Source: Lactobacillus gallinarum DSM 10532 = JCM 2011 (lineage in GTDB: Bacteria > Bacillota > Bacilli > Lactobacillales > Lactobacillaceae). Taken from it: DNA of 64,000 nt. The position numbers and the translations under genes were made by a program. Location of the stretch: positions 1 through 64,000 of the forward strand of contig NZ_AZEL01000007.1 of the NCBI RefSeq assembly GCF_001434975.1. Direction: 5' to 3'. Shown here one piece after another: positions 35,231 to 44,822 of this stretch; the first letter of the stretch is position 1; each line of letters starts with the position of its first letter. The notes beneath the pieces are model-generated. The model had not been told where the DNA came from, did no database searches, and saw only the letters and a list, made by a program, of their open reading frames with translations.

Positions 35231-36082
35231 ATGAAAAAATTTCTACAAAATAAAAAGTTATTATCAACATTTATTGTAATTATTGTCATTTTTGCCGTTT
35301 TAGGTGGGAGTGTTAGTTTACGTAATAAACGTAATGCTCCATTGCTTGTTCAAAGCTTAGGAAATGATATTGTAGCCTTAGGATCTAGAATTATTGATGT
35401 TCCGGTAGGTTTTATTTCTGGTGGTTTGAATAATGCACATGAGATTTTAAATGCACAAGATGAGAATAACCATCTGAAGCGCCAAATTACTAATTTAGGT
35501 CAAACTAAGGTCCGTAATGCCAGCTTAGAGAAAGAAAATCGGCAGTTAAAAGCAGCATTGAATTTGAAAGATACTTTAAGTGGTTATATTTTGATCAATG
35601 CTTCAGTTATTTCTCGTGCTCCAGATACCTGGTCAGATCTACTTACAATTAATAAAGGTAGTTCTTCAGGTATTAAGAAGAATATGGCTGTAATGTGTGG
35701 TGGTGGAGTTATTGGACGAATTGTTGAAGCTAATGCCGCTTCTTCAAAAGTCGAATTGATCACTACTACAGATGAATCGGCTAACCGTTTTTCTGTTCAA
35801 GCAGATGTTGCTAATGGCAAGACCGTTCACGGGATCATTACTGTTACAGCTAATAACCAATTAGCCTTTACTCAGGTAGTTGATGGCCGCAAGTTAAAGG
35901 CCGGCACTAGAGTTTACACGAGTGGTATGGGTGGTAATTCGCCTAAAGGACTTTTAATTGGTACTGTTACTCAGACTACCCGTGATTCATTTGGTTTATC
36001 TGATCAAATTAGAATTAAACCAGCAGGTGATATTAGCGATCCGTCAGTTGTTACAGTTATTGAAAGACAGGTGGCTAACTAA
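35231..36082 (+). CDS. mreC: Rod-shape determining protein MreC
   Basis: Membrane-anchored elongasome protein of 283 residues. Residues 8-28 form the membrane helix, residues about 70-105 a coiled coil (NNHLKRQI, LEKENRQLKAAL), and the rest the two beta-barrels of MreC (SRAPDTWSDLLTINKGSSSG; GGVIGRIVE). It starts 20 bp after the mreB hairpin, and its stop overlaps the mreD start. Confidence 0.95.
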   Translation: MKKFLQNKKLLSTFIVIIVIFAVLGGSVSLRNKRNAPLLVQSLGNDIVALGSRIIDVPVGFISGGLNNAHEILNAQDENNHLKRQITNLGQTKVRNASLEKENRQLKAALNLKDTLSGYILINASVISRAPDTWSDLLTINKGSSSGIKKNMAVMCGGGVIGRIVEANAASSKVELITTTDESANRFSVQADVANGKTVHGIITVTANNQLAFTQVVDGRKLKAGTRVYTSGMGGNSPKGLLIGTVTQTTRDSFGLSDQIRIKPAGDISDPSVVTVIERQVAN

Positions 36083-36621
36083 TGTCTATTTTTCGTAAAT
36101 GGGTTTTAGCAATTGGACTTTTTGTTGCCATTGTTGTAGATGGTGTTTGTTCATTTTATTTGCATCAATTTATGGATTATGGAAGTTTTGGTGCCGCTAG
36201 TCTAATTTTACCGATTAGTGTAATGCTGATTGGACTTTTTGATGACACCAATGAAAATGAAATTTGGCTGGCCTTAGGCACGGGAATAGTTGCTGACATT
36301 TACTTTTATGGCTTTATTGGAGTTTATGCAGTTTTCTTACCTCTCAGCTGTTGGATTTGTCAAAAAATTGCTCGCTTTTTACCAGAAATATTTTGGGCAA
36401 GACTAATTGTAGTTTTATTAGGAACGACAATTTTTGTAGCATATAGTTGGCTGATCTTTAACATGATAGGAATAGCTACGACGTCGATTCATGGCTTATT
36501 AATGAGTCTATTAGTGAATCAAGGATGGACGGCAGGATTCTTCGTTTGTTTATACTGGATTTGGGGTAACCTAGCACAAGATTATCCGTTCTTAATTGAT
36601 TTAAATGCTTATCGTGTGTAA
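36082..36621 (+). CDS. mreD: Rod-shape determining protein MreD
   Basis: A 179-residue integral membrane protein with five or six helices, the usual MreD topology and length. The sequence is hydrophobic throughout, with a conserved-style loop GTGIVADIYFYGFIG around residues 67-81. Start codon overlaps the mreC stop by one base. It ends the mre operon at a bidirectional terminator facing the small DUF4044 gene. Confidence 0.92.
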   Translation: MSIFRKWVLAIGLFVAIVVDGVCSFYLHQFMDYGSFGAASLILPISVMLIGLFDDTNENEIWLALGTGIVADIYFYGFIGVYAVFLPLSCWICQKIARFLPEIFWARLIVVLLGTTIFVAYSWLIFNMIGIATTSIHGLLMSLLVNQGWTAGFFVCLYWIWGNLAQDYPFLIDLNAYRV

Positions 36622-36625
36622 AAAT

Positions 36626-36663
36626 AAAAAGAGACGAGAAAAATTTTTCTCGTCTCTTTTTTT
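36626..36663. terminator. Bidirectional terminator between mreD and the DUF4044 gene
   Basis: A long perfect inverted repeat centred on GAGACGAGAAAAA and its complement, flanked by A and T runs, can end both convergent genes. Confidence 0.9.
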
Positions 36664-36796
36664 AAAACATTCCTGCTCCGGCCATTGCACCGACAGCACC
36701 AGCAACAACTGCGGCTAATGTAATAACTGCCATTAACCAAGCCATTACAATTGTCAATTTTTGAAAACCAGATTTCTTCTTCTTTTTTCGTGCCAT
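36662..36796 (-). CDS. Small DUF4044-type membrane protein
   Basis: A 44-residue minus-strand gene easily overlooked because of its size. The protein starts MARKKKKKSGFQKLTIVMAW, then a single hydrophobic helix rich in alanine and glycine. It has an excellent AGGAGG ribosome site 8-9 bp upstream on the minus strand. It resembles DUF4044 proteins, tiny lactobacillar membrane proteins encoded near mraZ. Function unknown. Confidence 0.82.
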   Translation of the reverse strand: MARKKKKKSGFQKLTIVMAWLMAVITLAAVVAGAVGAMAGAGMF

Positions 36797-36889
36797 AAAA
36801 AGCCCTCCTACTTGAACAATATTTTATGCTTATTAATAGTTTTTTTCAAATGAATTGTAGTTTAGAATAAAAAGGATGGAGGATCTTTT

Positions 36890-37222
36890 ATGCTTTTTAT
36901 TTTCTTAATACCAATTATCGGTTTGGTAGCAGCTTTTTTAATTAATAAAATTTTCCCACATGCTCAGTTTAGAGGCTATGATGTTTTGCCTTTTTTCTTG
37001 CTTGCCGCATGCAATTTAGCCACTACACATGCTAACTTGCCTTCTTTTTTACCATATGGATTTTTATTTTATTTTATCTTAGTTATTATTGTGTCTTTAA
37101 ACGATGCAATTAAAAATAAAAATATTTCATTAGGTAAAACGATTCGCAAGTTATGGGATTATTTAGCTGCTTGCAGTTGTTTTTGGTATCTTGGTTCGTT
37201 AATTTTAATGTTTGCTTATTAA
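36890..37222 (+). CDS. DUF3397-family membrane protein
   Basis: A 110-residue protein with three to four membrane helices (residues 1-20, 30-45, 50-68 and 85-108). Such DUF3397 proteins are commonly encoded just before mraZ in Lactobacillales. A GGAGG site precedes the start. A terminator follows, so it is separate from the mraZ transcript. Function unknown. Confidence 0.8.
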   Translation: MLFIFLIPIIGLVAAFLINKIFPHAQFRGYDVLPFFLLAACNLATTHANLPSFLPYGFLFYFILVIIVSLNDAIKNKNISLGKTIRKLWDYLAACSCFWYLGSLILMFAY

Positions 37223-37267
37223 TTTAGTTACTAATTTTTTAATAAAGTAAAAATCATTTGTATATGC

Positions 37268-37303
37268 AAAAGCCGCAAAATTATAATATTTTGCAGCTTT
37301 TTT
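37268..37303 (+). terminator. Terminator before the mraZ promoter
   Basis: Stem AAGC-GCAAAAT / ATTTTGC-GCTT with one mismatch on each side and a six-T tail. Confidence 0.8.
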
Positions 37304-37362
37304 AAATTTTATAAAATAAAAAGATAAATAAGCATAAAAATATGTATTTTTTTCCAGAGTTT

Positions 37363-37387
37363 GTGGTAGAGAGTGGTGAATTGTGGT
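37363..37387 (+). promoter_or_regulatory. MraZ-binding direct repeats
   Basis: GTGGT occurs three times at an exact 10-bp period (37363, 37373 and 37383), with a further GTGG at 37398. MraZ is known to bind short direct repeats of this spacing before its own gene, so this is the probable autoregulatory site of the dcw cluster. Confidence 0.78.
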
Positions 37388-37415
37388 AAATTATTTAGTG
37401 GAAGGGGGCTAGACC

Positions 37416-37847
37416 ATGTTCATGGGTGAATATCACCACAATCTTGATAGCAAGGGTCGCCTAATTATACCAGCGAAACTTCGCGATCAAATTGGGAATA
37501 AGATGGTATTTACTCGAGGAATGGAAGGCTGTATTTTTGGTTATTCGATGGAAGAATGGCAAAAGATAGAAGCCAAATTAGCAAAACTTCCGTTGACTAA
37601 GAGGAATACGCGTAAATTTATGCGTTTATTCTACTCTGGTGCGATGGAAAGTGAGTTCGATAAGCAGGGGCGTGTCAATTTTACATCGACATTAAAAGCT
37701 CATGCTGGACTTACTAAAGAATGTGTCATTGTAGGAGTTTCTGACCGAATTGAAATTTGGGCTAAGGAACGTTGGGATAGCTTTGAGGAAGAAGCTAACG
37801 AAGACTATGATGATATTGCTGAAAATTTGGACGACATTGAACTATAA
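37416..37847 (+). CDS. mraZ: Transcriptional regulator MraZ
   Basis: Ring-forming regulator with two AbrB-like repeats, 143 residues. The first repeat begins MGEYHHNLDSKGRLIIPAKL, and the second has ESEFDKQGRVNFTSTLKAHA; both carry the DxKGR signature. It is the first gene of the division and wall cluster and probably represses it through the GTGGT repeats about 30-50 bp upstream. A strong AAGGGGG ribosome site is present. It is coupled to rsmH, which starts 5 bp after its stop. Confidence 0.96.
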   Translation: MFMGEYHHNLDSKGRLIIPAKLRDQIGNKMVFTRGMEGCIFGYSMEEWQKIEAKLAKLPLTKRNTRKFMRLFYSGAMESEFDKQGRVNFTSTLKAHAGLTKECVIVGVSDRIEIWAKERWDSFEEEANEDYDDIAENLDDIEL

Positions 37848-37851
37848 AACT

Positions 37852-38799
37852 ATGAAATTCAAACACACCAGTGTACTCTTACACGAAACTATAGATAATT
37901 TAAAACCAAAAAACGGTGGTCTTTATGTAGATGCAACTTTTGGCGGCGGTGGGCATGCCAAGTATTTGTTAAGTAAAATTGAAACTGGTACGTTAATCGG
38001 TTTTGACCAAGATGAATATGCGATAAAATCGGCAGAGTTGAACTTCGCTGATTTATTGCAGCCAGATAGTGAACCTAAATTGAAATTAGTACATGACAAC
38101 TTTAGTAATCTGGAGCAGGATCTAGTTAAGCTGGGTTACGCAGATGGAATAGATGGCATATATTACGATTTAGGTGTTTCATCACCTCAGTTTGATCAAG
38201 CTGATCGTGGCTTCTCATATCGTTATAATGCAAGGTTAGATATGAGAATGGATCAAAGTCAAGATACGGATGCATATCAGTTAGTTAATACTTTAAGTCA
38301 AAAAGAGCTAGCAGATATTTTATATCAATATGGAGATGAAAAATTCTCCCGGCAGATTGCTCATAGGATCGTAGAAAGACGTAAGGATAAGCCAATTGTG
38401 ACAACCTTTGAATTGGTTGACATTATTAAAGAGGCGATTCCCGCGTATACACGAAGGACTGGAGGACATCCAGCTAAGAAAAGCTTTCAAGCTTTACGAG
38501 TTGCTGTTAATCACGAACTTGATGTTTTACAGGCTTCACTTGAAGAAGCTATTAAGATTTTAAGACCTGGTGGCAGAATTAGCGTGATTACCTTTCAGTC
38601 CCATGAAGATAAAATCGTTAAAAAGATTTTTAAGAAGTATTCAGAGGTTGAGGTTCCAAGAGGAATGCCCTTTGTGCCAGACGATATGAAACCAACACTT
38701 CGTTTGGTAAATCGCAAACCGATTACTGCTTCAACTTCCGAGTTAGAAAACAATAACCGCTCACACAGTGCAAAACTACGGGTTGCAGAGAAGTTATAA
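37852..38799 (+). CDS. rsmH: 16S rRNA (cytosine-1402-N4)-methyltransferase RsmH
   Basis: SAM-dependent methyltransferase (formerly MraW) of 315 residues. The N terminus HTSVLLHETIDNL leads to the SAM loop DATFGGGGHAKYLL; YDLGVSSPQFD and GGRISVITFQSHEDKIVK are further family motifs. I use the ATG at 37852, the standard N terminus, rather than an in-frame ATG inside mraZ. There is no strong ribosome site, so translation is probably coupled to mraZ. Confidence 0.95.
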   Translation: MKFKHTSVLLHETIDNLKPKNGGLYVDATFGGGGHAKYLLSKIETGTLIGFDQDEYAIKSAELNFADLLQPDSEPKLKLVHDNFSNLEQDLVKLGYADGIDGIYYDLGVSSPQFDQADRGFSYRYNARLDMRMDQSQDTDAYQLVNTLSQKELADILYQYGDEKFSRQIAHRIVERRKDKPIVTTFELVDIIKEAIPAYTRRTGGHPAKKSFQALRVAVNHELDVLQASLEEAIKILRPGGRISVITFQSHEDKIVKKIFKKYSEVEVPRGMPFVPDDMKPTLRLVNRKPITASTSELENNNRSHSAKLRVAEKL

Positions 38800-38812
38800 A
38801 GAGGAAAATGCT

Positions 38813-39175
38813 ATGGCTGACAGCTCAGCAAGAAAAATTGAATATGAACCTAGAAAACAGAATGGTTCGCAGAAACGTCAACGAATTATCCTTGATCCGC
38901 GTAAAGTTCCTTACAATATTTTAGAGAAGACTTTACTAGCAATAGGAAGTATCGTCACCTTGGGAATGATGATCTTCTTGGTTTCTTCTAGTATTTCTGC
39001 AACTTCGGCTCAACATGAGCTAAGTCAAACTCAGCAGACAGTTGCTAAGGAACAGAATAGGATCACCGATTTACGTCAAGAAATTGGTGAGTTAACTTCT
39101 ACTTCACGCTTAAACAAGATTGCGCGTGAAAAAGGATTAACTCTGATTAATAAAAACATTAGGACAATTCGCTAA
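38813..39175 (+). CDS. ftsL: Cell division protein FtsL
   Basis: Bitopic division protein of 120 residues: a basic cytoplasmic N terminus, a membrane helix at about residues 42-64 and an extracellular coiled coil with leucine-zipper pattern (LRQEIGELTSTSRLNKIAREKGL). Start at 38813 chosen because GAGG lies 8 bp upstream. Its stop overlaps the ftsI start. It works with DivIB (44823) and a DivIC partner not encoded in this window. Confidence 0.9.
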   Translation: MADSSARKIEYEPRKQNGSQKRQRIILDPRKVPYNILEKTLLAIGSIVTLGMMIFLVSSSISATSAQHELSQTQQTVAKEQNRITDLRQEIGELTSTSRLNKIAREKGLTLINKNIRTIR

Positions 39176-41334
39176 TGAAAAAAAATAGTAATTTAAAATT
39201 ACAAAAATCCAAAGCTCACAGCTACCGCTTCACAGTGGGGAGAGTTCTCCAAGTAGCTGTGGCTTTGGTTTTTCTTGTATTTACAGCTAGATTTTTATAT
39301 ATAGGAATTTCTAAAACTGTCAGTGGACAGAACTTGTCGCAGAGAACTAAGCAGCTTTATAGGCGCAATGAGATTATTAAGGCGTCGCGGGGAACAATTT
39401 ATGATTGTAATGGCTTAGCGATCGCAGAGGATTCGCATTTGTATACTATTTATGCAATTTTGGATAAGTCGTCAATTAATTACAAAAATAAACCAGAATA
39501 TGTGGTTAATAAAACTGAAACTGCAGAGAAGCTATCAAAGGTTTTACCACTATCTGCGGATAAGATTTACCAATATTTGAATCCCAAGCATAAAGCTTTC
39601 CAAGTTCAATTTGGTAGCGGCGGTAGCGGCCTAACTTTAAAGCAGAAGAAACAGATTGAAGCCATGAAATTGCCTGGTATTAAATTTGTAGAGACGCCTT
39701 CTCGTTTATATCCAAATGGTAATTTTGCTTCGCATATTGTGGGATTAGCTCAACCAGAGTATGACAAAAAGACTAATAGTGAAGCATTAGTTGGTACTAT
39801 GGGGTTAGAAGCCTACTTTAACAATACTTTGACTGGTAAAGATGGTTATCGCATTTCAACAGTAGATGCTACTGAAAATCAATCACCTAACCAAAGTCAG
39901 GTTTATAAACCAGTTGAAAATGGTAATAACTTGTATTTGACATTAAATTCACAATTACAAAGTTATTTGGAGACAAAACTAACTGAAGTTCAGAAGGCTT
40001 ATGATCCTACTTCTATTACCGCAGTAGTTGAGGATATGAAGACAGGAAAAATTTTAGCTGCTTCACAGCGTCCAACTTTTAATCCTCAAACTAAGAAGGG
40101 CTTAACTAAGTCATATCGAAATATTTTAGTTCAAGATACATACGAACCAGGTTCTGCATTTAAGGTGTTGTCATTTGCGGCTGCAGTAAACAGTGGTAAT
40201 TACAATCCTAATGAATATTATCGTTCAGGTTCAGTAAGTATTGGTGGCTCGACAATTCATGACTGGCTTACTTCGGGTTGGGGTACCATTCCTTTTTCAC
40301 AAGCTTTTGAAAGATCAAGTAATACCGGTTTCGTTAAGTTGGAACAAAAGATGGGCTCAAAAACTTGGAAAAAGTACCTTAAGAGGTTCCATATTGGTGA
40401 AAAAACTGGTATAACTCTTCCAGGTGAACAACCAGGCTTCATTTCATTTAAGACTTCAGTTGACCAAGCGGTAACTGCATTTGGTCAGGGGGTTAGCGTA
40501 AATGTAATGCAAATGATGCAGGCCTACAGTTCCTTGGGGAACAATGGTCAAATGGTTAAACCACAATTAGTTGATAAAGTTACTGATTTTAATGGTAAAA
40601 CAATAAAGGGTTACCAAATTAAAAAAGTCGGTACGCCAATTTATTCTGCTAAAACTAAACGAGTTGTTTTGGCTAATATGAGAAAAGTTTTGAATAAACA
40701 GTCAGGTACTGGTTCAGCCTACAAGATGGGGAATGCTGATATTGGAGTTAAAACTGGTACAGCACAGATTGCCAATCCTAAAGGTGGCGGCTATCTTAAG
40801 GGCGATAGTAATTACATCTTCTCGGTTGTAGGTGTTTACCCTACCAAGAATCCTAGATATTGTATTTACCTAACTATCAAGCAACCTCATTTGGCTGGGA
40901 CAACAGCTGAAAAGATTTTAGCTTCTATCTTTAAACCAATGATGAGTCGAATTATTACAATGGCTAAAAGTGATAATTCAACCACGACTGTTAGTGTTCC
41001 TAATTTCAAGAATATGACAGTTGCTCAAGCTTCAGCTAAAGCTAAGCAAGTTGGTCTTAACTTAGTTAAAATAGGTGAAAAAGATAGAATTACTGCTCAA
41101 GGAATTAAGAGCAGTGAGAAATTGGAGTCTGGGGACAAGATCTTTGTATATACCTCAGGTAAAATAAATTGTCCTGATATGAAGGGGTGGAGTTTTAATG
41201 ATTTACATCAATTCTCTAATGTATCAGGTATTAAATTAAGCATAAAGGGAACCGGAACTGTTACCAGCCAAAGTGTGGCCAAGGGAGCAGAGTTAAAATC
41301 TGGAGAAAAAATAAAAGTTAATTTAAAGGAGTAG
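39175..41334 (+). CDS. ftsI: Septal penicillin-binding protein (FtsI/PBP2x type) with PASTA domains
   Basis: Class B transpeptidase of 719 residues that crosslinks septal peptidoglycan. Order: membrane helix (about 24-45), PBP dimer domain, transpeptidase domain and two C-terminal PASTA domains (about 600-719). Catalytic motifs are SAFK (in EPGSAFKVLSF, around residue 330), SSNTG (around 382) and KTGTAQ (around 524). It lies between ftsL and mraY in the standard order. Confidence 0.96.
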   Translation: MKKNSNLKLQKSKAHSYRFTVGRVLQVAVALVFLVFTARFLYIGISKTVSGQNLSQRTKQLYRRNEIIKASRGTIYDCNGLAIAEDSHLYTIYAILDKSSINYKNKPEYVVNKTETAEKLSKVLPLSADKIYQYLNPKHKAFQVQFGSGGSGLTLKQKKQIEAMKLPGIKFVETPSRLYPNGNFASHIVGLAQPEYDKKTNSEALVGTMGLEAYFNNTLTGKDGYRISTVDATENQSPNQSQVYKPVENGNNLYLTLNSQLQSYLETKLTEVQKAYDPTSITAVVEDMKTGKILAASQRPTFNPQTKKGLTKSYRNILVQDTYEPGSAFKVLSFAAAVNSGNYNPNEYYRSGSVSIGGSTIHDWLTSGWGTIPFSQAFERSSNTGFVKLEQKMGSKTWKKYLKRFHIGEKTGITLPGEQPGFISFKTSVDQAVTAFGQGVSVNVMQMMQAYSSLGNNGQMVKPQLVDKVTDFNGKTIKGYQIKKVGTPIYSAKTKRVVLANMRKVLNKQSGTGSAYKMGNADIGVKTGTAQIANPKGGGYLKGDSNYIFSVVGVYPTKNPRYCIYLTIKQPHLAGTTAEKILASIFKPMMSRIITMAKSDNSTTTVSVPNFKNMTVAQASAKAKQVGLNLVKIGEKDRITAQGIKSSEKLESGDKIFVYTSGKINCPDMKGWSFNDLHQFSNVSGIKLSIKGTGTVTSQSVAKGAELKSGEKIKVNLKE

Positions 41335-41340
41335 CATAGG

Positions 41341-42309
41341 ATGAGTATTATGCAAGCAAGTTTTGTTGCTTTAATTAGTTCATTAATTTTGACGGTAATT
41401 TTTTTACCGTTGTTAATTAAGTTTATGCATTCGCATCATGAAGGACAGGAAATTCGTGATGAAGGGCCAAAATGGCACCAAAAGAAATCAGGAACTCCTA
41501 CAATGGGAGGAACAATTTTTGTTATTGCAGCAGTAATTTCTGTTATCTGGGTTGCTGCATGGCAACATAGCTTGAACAAAGTTGTTTGGATTTTAGTAAT
41601 CAGTCTTTTAGGTTACGGTATCATTGGTTTCCTTGATGATGGAATCAAGCTGTATTACAAAAGAAATTTGGGTTTAAGAGCATGGCAAAAACTTGCTTTA
41701 CAAATTATTATTGCCATTGTGATTGTATTAATTGCTTCAAGCGATCACTTTAATTTTGGTTTATACATTCCATTTGCTGGAGTTGTTCATAGCGTAGCAT
41801 TATTTGTAATCTTCATTATTTTCTGGTTGGTTGGCTTTTCTAATGCTGTTAACCTTTCAGACGGTTTGGATGGCTTAGCTACCGGGTTATCTGTAGTAGC
41901 CTATGGTACATATGCTTATATCGCATTTAAACAAAAGAATTTGGCTATTTTAGCCTTTTGCATGAGTGTAATTGGCGGTTTGATTGCTTTCTTTATTTTC
42001 AACCATAAGCCTGCCAAAATCTTCATGGGGGATGCAGGCTCACTTGCATTAGGTGGTGGTCTTGCTACAGTAAGTATTATGCTTAATAGACCATGGTCAC
42101 TTTTGTTAGTGGGTATTGTATTTGTATGTGAAACTGCTAGTGTAATTATGCAGGTTATTTCTTTCCAAACTACTGGTAAGAGAATTTTTAAGATGACTCC
42201 TATTCACCATCATTTTGAAATGTTAGGCTGGTCAGAATGGAAAGTAGACATTGTTTTTTGGATTGTTGGTTTAGTAGGTAGTATTTTATATTTAGCAATT
42301 TGGGGATAA
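41341..42309 (+). CDS. mraY: Phospho-MurNAc-pentapeptide transferase MraY
   Basis: Integral membrane enzyme (322 residues, about ten helices) that makes lipid I. Signature segments are [16 protein letters not shown] near residue 41, FLDDGIKL around residue 99, [15 protein letters not shown] around residue 174 and the C-terminal [13 protein letters not shown]. It starts 6 bp after ftsI and precedes murD. Confidence 0.97.
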   Translation: MSIMQASFVALISSLILTVIFLPLLIKFMHSHHEGQEIRDEGPKWHQKKSGTPTMGGTIFVIAAVISVIWVAAWQHSLNKVVWILVISLLGYGIIGFLDDGIKLYYKRNLGLRAWQKLALQIIIAIVIVLIASSDHFNFGLYIPFAGVVHSVALFVIFIIFWLVGFSNAVNLSDGLDGLATGLSVVAYGTYAYIAFKQKNLAILAFCMSVIGGLIAFFIFNHKPAKIFMGDAGSLALGGGLATVSIMLNRPWSLLLVGIVFVCETASVIMQVISFQTTGKRIFKMTPIHHHFEMLGWSEWKVDIVFWIVGLVGSILYLAIWG

Positions 42310-42318
42310 AAATAAAAA

Positions 42319-43698
42319 ATGAAGGATATTAAAACTTATAGTAATAAGAATATTTTAGTTTTAGGTTTAGGTAAAAGTGGATTTGCAGTTAGCGAATTAC
42401 TTTTAAAATTAGGTGCTAAATTAACCTTGAATGACAAGGCTGATCTTGATAAAAATGAAAAAGCACAAGAGCTAAAGGCTAAAGGCGTTCGTGTAATTGG
42501 CGGACATCACCCAGTTGATTTACTTGAAAAAGAACATTTTGATTATTTAGTTAAAAATCCAGGTATTCCATATGAGAATCCAATGGTTAAAAAAGCTGAA
42601 GAACTAAATATTCCAATTATTACAGAGCCTGAAATTGCTTTAAGTTGTAGTGATGCTCCTTATGTTTGTGTCACAGGTTCAAATGGTAAAACTACCACTG
42701 TGATGCTCACTCAAAGAATTTTGGATCATCATTTACAAAAATCAGGTCATCATGCCTATGCAGTAGGTAATATTGGTGTGCCAATTTCTGAAGTAGTACC
42801 TAAGGCAACTAAGGATGATATCTTGGTAGTAGAAATTTCTAGTTTCCAATTACTTGGCGTAACAGATATTGATCCTAAGGTGGCTGCTATTGTCGACATT
42901 TATAATAATGTTCACTTGGACTATCACAAGACCTTTGAAAATTATGTAAATGCTAAGTTGAACGTTACTAGAACTCAAAATAGTGATGACTACTTTATTG
43001 CTAACTTTGATCAAAAAGATATTTTAGCTAAAGAAAAAGAAGTAACACCTGCTAAGATGCAAACTTTCTCAGAAACAGATTCTAATGCAGATTACTTTAT
43101 TGGTGATGAATATCTTGAGAGTCACAATGAAAAGATCATGAAGATTGCAGATATCAAATTACCAGGTATTCATAATTTACAAAATAGCTTGGTTGCAATT
43201 GCAATTTCAAAGATTATGGGTGCAGATAATGATGATATTGCAGCGGTTTTGAGTACTTTCACTGGTGCTAAGCACCGTTTGCAATATGTAACAACTCTTG
43301 ATGGACGCAAGGTTTATAATGATTCTAAGTCAACTAATATTGAAGCAGCTACAGTTGCTATTCCTGCATTCAAAGAACCAGAAGTTTTAATTGCAGGTGG
43401 TCTTGATAGAGGATTCTTGTTTGATGATTTAGTACCATTGTTCAAGAAGCATGTTAAATCTATTGTTCTTTATGGAGAAACAAAATATCTATTAGCTGAT
43501 GCTGCTAGAAAAGCTGGCATTAAAGATATTGTAATTGTTAATACTCTTCAAGAAGCTGTTCCAAGAGCATATGAGTTAAGTGAACCTGGAGATGTAATCT
43601 TGTTCTCACCAGTTTGTGCTTCATGGGATCAATTCAGAACCTTTGAAGATCGTGGCGATTACTTTGTAAAATTTATTAAGGAATTGAAGACTAAATAA
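42319..43698 (+). CDS. murD: UDP-MurNAc-alanine:D-glutamate ligase MurD
   Basis: Cytoplasmic Mur ligase of 459 residues. The N-terminal Rossmann domain begins NILVLGLGKSGFAVSELL, the ATP loop VTGSNGKTTT is near residue 117, and the C-terminal domain has KSTNIEA and the catalytic region SPVCASWDQF. Adds D-glutamate in peptidoglycan precursor synthesis. It is one base from murG, so the two are coupled. Confidence 0.97.
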   Translation: MKDIKTYSNKNILVLGLGKSGFAVSELLLKLGAKLTLNDKADLDKNEKAQELKAKGVRVIGGHHPVDLLEKEHFDYLVKNPGIPYENPMVKKAEELNIPIITEPEIALSCSDAPYVCVTGSNGKTTTVMLTQRILDHHLQKSGHHAYAVGNIGVPISEVVPKATKDDILVVEISSFQLLGVTDIDPKVAAIVDIYNNVHLDYHKTFENYVNAKLNVTRTQNSDDYFIANFDQKDILAKEKEVTPAKMQTFSETDSNADYFIGDEYLESHNEKIMKIADIKLPGIHNLQNSLVAIAISKIMGADNDDIAAVLSTFTGAKHRLQYVTTLDGRKVYNDSKSTNIEAATVAIPAFKEPEVLIAGGLDRGFLFDDLVPLFKKHVKSIVLYGETKYLLADAARKAGIKDIVIVNTLQEAVPRAYELSEPGDVILFSPVCASWDQFRTFEDRGDYFVKFIKELKTK

Positions 43699-43699
43699 A

Positions 43700-44806
43700 A
43701 TGAGAGTTATATTTACCGGCGGTGGCACAGGTGGTCACATTTACCCAATTATGGCAATTATTGAACGTTTGAAAGAACGTGGAATTAGCAAAAATGATGA
43801 AATTCTATTTGTCGGAACTAAAAAAGGATTGGAATCTAAAATTGTTCCTGCAGCTGGTGTTAATTTCAAAACAATTAACATTCAAGGATTTAATCGGAAG
43901 CATCCGTTGAAAAACTTTGAAACCATTAAATTGTTTTTACAAGCTACCAAGAGTGCACGGAAGATTTTAAAAGAATTTAAGCCTGATGTCGTTTTGGGTA
44001 CAGGTGGTTATGTTAGTGGAGCTATGGTTTATGAAGCAGCTAAAATGCATATTCCAACTATGATCCATGAATCCAATTCAGTTGTTGGTTTAGCTAACAA
44101 GTTTTTAGGCCACTATGTTGATCGCATTTGTTACACTTTTGACGATGCTGCAAAAGAATTCCCTGAAAAAAAGAAGCTAGTTAAAACAGGTAATCCAAGA
44201 TCACAACAGGTTTTGAGCTTACATGAAGAAAAGATTGATATAAAGAAGAAGTGGGGACTTAGTTCAGAAATGCCAACTGTTTTAGTTTTTGGTGGTTCCC
44301 GTGGTGCTTTAGCTATCAATCGAATTATGCTTAAGTCATTAATGAATTTAAAGACTAAGCCATACCAAATTATTTGGGCTACAGGTACTTACTATTTTGA
44401 TTCAGTTCAAAAGAAGTTAGAGAACGTAGATATTGGTAATAATATTAAGGTTTTGCCATACATCAAGAACATGCCCGGTTTATTACCAGAAATGACTTGT
44501 GTTGTTTCAAGATCTGGAGCAACAAGTATTGCGGAGTTCACTGCATTAGGTGTACCTGTAATTTTGATTCCAAGTCCTAATGTAACGCACAATCACCAAA
44601 TGAAGAATGCATTAGATTTAGAGAAGGCTGGCGCAGCCTTGGTCATCCCAGAAGATGATCTTAACCCTAATAATTTTGTTTCTTCAATTGATCATATTTT
44701 GCTTGATGAAAAATACGCTAAAGAAATGAGTCAGGCTTCAAAGGCATTAGGTGTACCTGATGCATCTGATCAAGTGATTAAAGTGATGGAAGAGATTTCA
44801 CGCTAG
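43700..44806 (+). CDS. murG: UDP-GlcNAc transferase MurG
   Basis: Peripheral membrane GT-B glycosyltransferase of 368 residues that converts lipid I to lipid II. The N-terminal FTGGGTGGHIYP loop, the GTGGYVSGAMVYEA segment and the C-terminal SRSGATSIAEFTALGVP sugar-nucleotide region are all present. It follows murD by one base and ends 16 bp before divIB. Confidence 0.97.
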   Translation: MRVIFTGGGTGGHIYPIMAIIERLKERGISKNDEILFVGTKKGLESKIVPAAGVNFKTINIQGFNRKHPLKNFETIKLFLQATKSARKILKEFKPDVVLGTGGYVSGAMVYEAAKMHIPTMIHESNSVVGLANKFLGHYVDRICYTFDDAAKEFPEKKKLVKTGNPRSQQVLSLHEEKIDIKKKWGLSSEMPTVLVFGGSRGALAINRIMLKSLMNLKTKPYQIIWATGTYYFDSVQKKLENVDIGNNIKVLPYIKNMPGLLPEMTCVVSRSGATSIAEFTALGVPVILIPSPNVTHNHQMKNALDLEKAGAALVIPEDDLNPNNFVSSIDHILLDEKYAKEMSQASKALGVPDASDQVIKVMEEISR

Positions 44807-44822
44807 GAGGCCGGTGAGGCAG

